In this document: piece after piece, positions 51,701-64,000 of the stretch
How the letters are laid out: every line of letters begins with the position of its first letter
Position numbering within the stretch: the stretch's first letter is position 1
Assembly: GCA_037176705.1 (NCBI GenBank)
Contig: CM073886.1
Location: forward strand, 26,273,501-26,337,500
Direction of reading: 5' to 3'
DNA from: Molossus alvarezi
Taxonomy: Eukaryota; Chordata; Mammalia; Chiroptera; Molossidae
DNA length: 64,000 bases
Notes under the pieces: generated by a model
Told to the model about the DNA's origin: nothing
Databases searched by the model: none
What the model saw: the letters and a program-made list of their open reading frames with translations, nothing else
Position numbers and translations under genes: made by a program

Positions 51701-51898
51701 GGAGTGAAACATGCAGGTGGGCTGGATTTTGTCTGGGTTTACTTATAATGATTTGACAGTGTTTTATCATTTAATCCATTGTAAAGTTCAGGAATTTCCC
51801 CCCCATTAAAGATCAGCTGTTTAACCAGGGTAATAATTTTAAAACTTTCTCCTAGACACCATGCCACAGGAAGAGTGACCTCTTCTCCTGTTTTCACA

Positions 51899-61179
<9,281 letters not shown>

Positions 61180-61180
<1 letters not shown>

Positions 61181-63071
61181 AAATTAAAGTTTTTCAGTTA
61201 CAGTTGACATACAATATTATGTTAGTTTCAGGTGTACAGCAAAGTGATTAGATATTTACAAATGAAATGATCTCCCTGTTAAGTCTAGTACCTATCTATC
61301 TGATACTATTACATAGTTATTAAAATATTGACTATATTTCTTATGCTTCACCTTATCTCCCTGTGACTGTTTTCTAACTGGTAATTCATACTTTTTAATC
61401 CCTTCTTTTCCACCCATTCTCCAAACCCCCACCCATGAGGCAACCATCAGTTCGTTGTCTTTATGATCTTTATCCATTCATCTATGACAGACACTTAGGT
61501 TACTTCCATATCTTGGCTATGGTAAATAATGCTGCAGTGAACATAGGGGTGCGCATATATCTGTTTGAATTAGTGTTTTGGATTTGTTAGGATAAATACC
61601 CACAAGTGGAATTTCTGGGTTATATTGTAGTTTTGTTTTATTTTTTTATCCTCACCAAAGACATCTTTCCATTTTTTTGTTGTTGTTGTTCAGATAGAGT
61701 GGGAGGGAGAGGGAAACATGTGAAAGGGACACATTGAGTGGCTGCTACCCACATGACCGAACCAGGACCAGGGACAAACCGCAACTGAGGTACGTGCCCT
61801 TAGCGGGAACCAAACCCGGGTCTCTCTGGACTGCAGGCCGATGCTCTAACCGGTGAGCCAAACCGGCCAGGGCTGTAATTTCATTTTTAATTTTTTGAGG
61901 AACCTCCACACTGTTTTCCATTGTGGCTGCAGTATTTCACAATCCCACCAACAGTGCATGAGGTTTTCCTTTTCCCCACATCCTTGCCAACGCTTATTGT
62001 TTATTGATTTATTGATGAAAGCCATTCTGATGGGTGTGAGGTGATACCTCATTGTGGTTTAAATTTGCATTTCCCTAATGATTAGTGATGTGGAGCATCC
62101 TTTCATGTGTCTATTGGCCATCCGTGTGTCCTCTTTAGAGAATGTCTATTTAGGTCCTCTTCCCATTTTTTAATCAGATTTTTTTTTTTGATGTTCAATT
62201 GTATGAATTCCTTATAGATTTTGAATATTAACTCTTTATCTGATGTATTATTGGTGAATATCTTTTCCCATTTAGTAGGTTGTCTTATTGTTTTGTTGAT
62301 GGTTTCCTTCACTGTGGAAAATCTTTTTAGTTTGGTGTAGTCCTATTTGTTGTAGTCCTATTATTTTTATTTTTTGTTTCTCTTGTCTGAAGAGACATAG
62401 CCAAAAGAATATTGCCAAGAGTGATGTCAAAGAGTTTACTGCTTATGTTTTCTTCTAGGAGTTTTATGGTTTTAGGTCTTAAATTTAAGTCTTTAATTCA
62501 TTTTGAGTTTATCTTTGTAAATGGTATAAGAAAGTGATCAGATTTCATTCTTTTGCATGTATCTGTTCAGTTTTCCCAACACCATTTATCGAAGACACTG
62601 TCTTGACCTCATTGTATATTTTTGCCTCCTTTGTCATAGATTAATTGACTTTATAGATGTGGGTTTATTTCTGTTCCATTGATTTATGTGTCTGTTTTTA
62701 TGACAGTACCATAGTGTTTTGAGTACTATAGCCTTTTAGTTTAGTTTGAAATCATATAGTGTGATACCTACAGCTTTGTTGTTCTTTCTCAAGATTGCTT
62801 TGGCTATTTGGTCTCTCTTGTGGCTCCAACAAATTTTAGAATTATTTGTTCTAGTTCTGTGGAAAATGCAGTTGGAGCTTTGATAGGGGTTGTGTTGAAT
62901 TTGTAGACTGCTTTGGGTAATTTGGATATTTAAACAATATTAATTCTTCCAATCCATGAGCAAGGAATATCTTTTGTGTCTCATTCCATTTCTTTCATCA
63001 TTGTCTTATAGTTTTCAGTGTACAGGTTTTTCACCTTCTTGGTTAACTTTATTTTTATGTATTTTATTCTT
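61180..63071 (-). mobile_element. L1 LINE, 3' part: ORF2 C-terminal region and 3' UTR
   Basis: In reverse it encodes decayed ORF2 text such as MRYHLTPIRMAFINKS, the CGEKENLMHCWW zinc-binding-type motif and QPQWKTVWRFLKKLK, with stops and shifts. The 3' UTR runs down to about 61180. A Ves SINE (61643) and a HAL1 (63072) interrupt it; the 5' part would resume right of the window. Confidence 0.88.
61643..61875 (-). mobile_element. Ves SINE inside L1
   Basis: Reverse copy; TCCTCACCAAAGACATCTTT tail, (TTG)n gain in the TTGTTCAGATAGA block, head ending AACCGGCCAGGGC. Confidence 0.93.
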
Positions 63072-64000
63072 TCTTTTTTTTTTTTTTTTCCAAATCTTTA
63101 TTGTTGGATGTAAAATGTATTACAGATGTTCCACATTTTTCCCCCATTGACCCCCTCCTCCCCACTCCCGCCCCCCTCCCACCTTTTCCCACATTATTGT
63201 CTGTGTCCATTGGTTATGTATATAAGTTCTTTGGTTTATTTCTTCCCACCCTCCCAACCCCTTTCCCTTTGAGGTTTGTCAGTCTAGCAATGAATTTGTG
63301 CTTCTTAATCCCTTCACCTTTTTCACCCATTCCCCCAATCCCCTTCCCAACTGGCAACCACCAAAATGTTCTCTGTATCTATGAGAATGTTTCTGTTCTT
63401 CCTGTTCATTTTGTTTGTAGATTCCATTGTTGATTGATATGCATTCATTGCCATTTTGTTTGTTCATACATTTTATCTTTTTCTTCAAAAAGACCCTTCA
63501 TCATTTCATATAATAATGGTTTGGTGGTGATGAACTCCTTTAACTTTTTCTTGTCTGGGAAAGTTTTTGTATGTCCATCGATTCTAAATGACAGCTTTGC
63601 AGGATAGAGTAATTTTGGTTGTAGGTTCTTGGTTTTCATCACTCTAAATATTTCTTGCCACTCCCTTCTGGCCTGCAAAGTTTCTTTTGAGAAATCAGCT
63701 GACAGCCTAATGGGTACTCCCTTGTAGGTAACTATCTGCCTTTCTCTTGCTGCTTTTAATATTCTCTCTTTGTCTTGAACCTTTTGCATTTTGATGATGA
63801 TGTGTCTTGGTGTGTGCCTCTTGGGGTTCATCTTGTTTGGGACTCTCTGTGCTTCCTGGACTTGTATGTCTGTTTCCTTCACCAAGTTAGGAAAGTTTTC
63901 TGCCATTATTGTTTCAAACAGGTTTTCGATTTCTTGTTCTCTCTCTTCTCCTTCGGGCACCCCCAAGATGCGAATGTTGGCACGCTTGAAGTTATCCCAG
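63072..64000 (-). mobile_element. HAL1 (half-L1) retrotransposon, 3' part to window edge
   Basis: In its own direction: an open L1-type ORF1, a short 3' UTR with a G-rich tract (GGTGGGAGGGGGGCGGGAG, 63158-63186), an AATAAA signal at about 63105, then a poly-A of about 17-18. ORF1 passes straight to a 3' UTR and A-tail with no ORF2, which defines HAL1. It sits inside the older L1. Confidence 0.8.
63445..64000 (-). CDS. HAL1/L1 ORF1p, C-terminal 185 residues, open to the edge
   Basis: ORF1p is the L1-type RNA-binding chaperone. The frame is open from the window edge (DNFKRANIRILGVPEGEE) to a stop at 63445. It shows the RRM-like core (KVQDKERILKAARERQIVTY), the CTD motif RLSADFSKETLQARREWQEI and YPAKLSFRIDGHTKTF. 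No stop or shift, unlike the surrounding L1, so the copy is fairly young. The N-terminal coiled coil is outside the window. Whether it is expressed cannot be told. Confidence 0.85.
   Translation of the reverse strand, partial: WDNFKRANIRILGVPEGEEREQEIENLFETIMAENFPNLVKETDIQVQEAQRVPNKMNPKRHTPRHIIIKMQKVQDKERILKAARERQIVTYKGVPIRLSADFSKETLQARREWQEIFRVMKTKNLQPKLLYPAKLSFRIDGHTKTFPDKKKLKEFITTKPLLYEMMKGLFEEKDKMYEQTKWQ

Larger units (their letters stand above)
45212..51855 (+). other. NDE1: NDE1 intron 1
   Basis: No coding exon found. It holds a pyrimidine-rich stretch after the CpG island (45420-45880), a 17-C run, an L2 in reverse, a roughly 34-bp tandem array and a 12-G run. A second L2-like stretch lies at about 50920-51700. 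The 45.9-47.8 kb part shows nothing I can name. Confidence 0.6.

Overview
The window is mammalian nuclear DNA, most likely from a vespertilionid (evening) bat. About 35 copies of a tRNA-headed, CT-rich-tailed SINE of the Ves type are scattered through it, many with clear target-site duplications (TSDs), and a half-L1 (HAL1) element closes the right edge. The gene order is that of human 16p13.11: MARF1 on the minus strand, head to head with MIR484 and NDE1 on the plus strand.

MARF1 (meiosis regulator and mRNA stability factor 1) fills 1 to about 40.5 kb. I place 25 coding exons with splice junctions in matching phase plus a non-coding first exon. Joined, they read 1635 codons plus one base, from ATG at 35812 to the donor after 1241. 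Only the final exon lies off the left edge. In order the protein has a Cys-rich and Gly-rich N-terminus, a NYN ribonuclease domain, two RRMs and eight LOTUS/OST-HTH domains. It is an ER/oocyte-linked RNA-decay factor. The start of exon 11 carries a 2-nt deletion that would break the frame unless a downstream acceptor is used.

The CpG-rich block at about 40.3-40.75 kb is a divergent promoter. MARF1 exon 1 leaves to the left, and a 79-nt miR-484 hairpin leaves to the right. A second CpG island at 44.9-45.3 kb with opposed CCAAT boxes holds the non-coding first exon of NDE1 (donor after 45211). NDE1 coding exons follow at 51.9, 53.9 and 58.7 kb. They encode residues 1-128 of the LIS1/dynein-binding coiled-coil protein; the rest lies beyond the right edge.

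The remaining DNA is intron or intergenic sequence: Ves SINEs of several ages, MIR, L2 and L1 relics, DNA-transposon fossils and simple repeats. From 61.2 kb to the end an L1 (minus strand) is interrupted by a Ves SINE and by the HAL1, whose ORF1 is open to the window edge. I see no bacterial, phage, CRISPR or viral gene system. The notable items are the exon 11 frame problem, SINE copies that contain only the tRNA head, the HAL1 with open ORF1, and the capped-type pre-miRNA in the divergent promoter. Statements about human or mouse proteins rest on memory of the families, not on a search.
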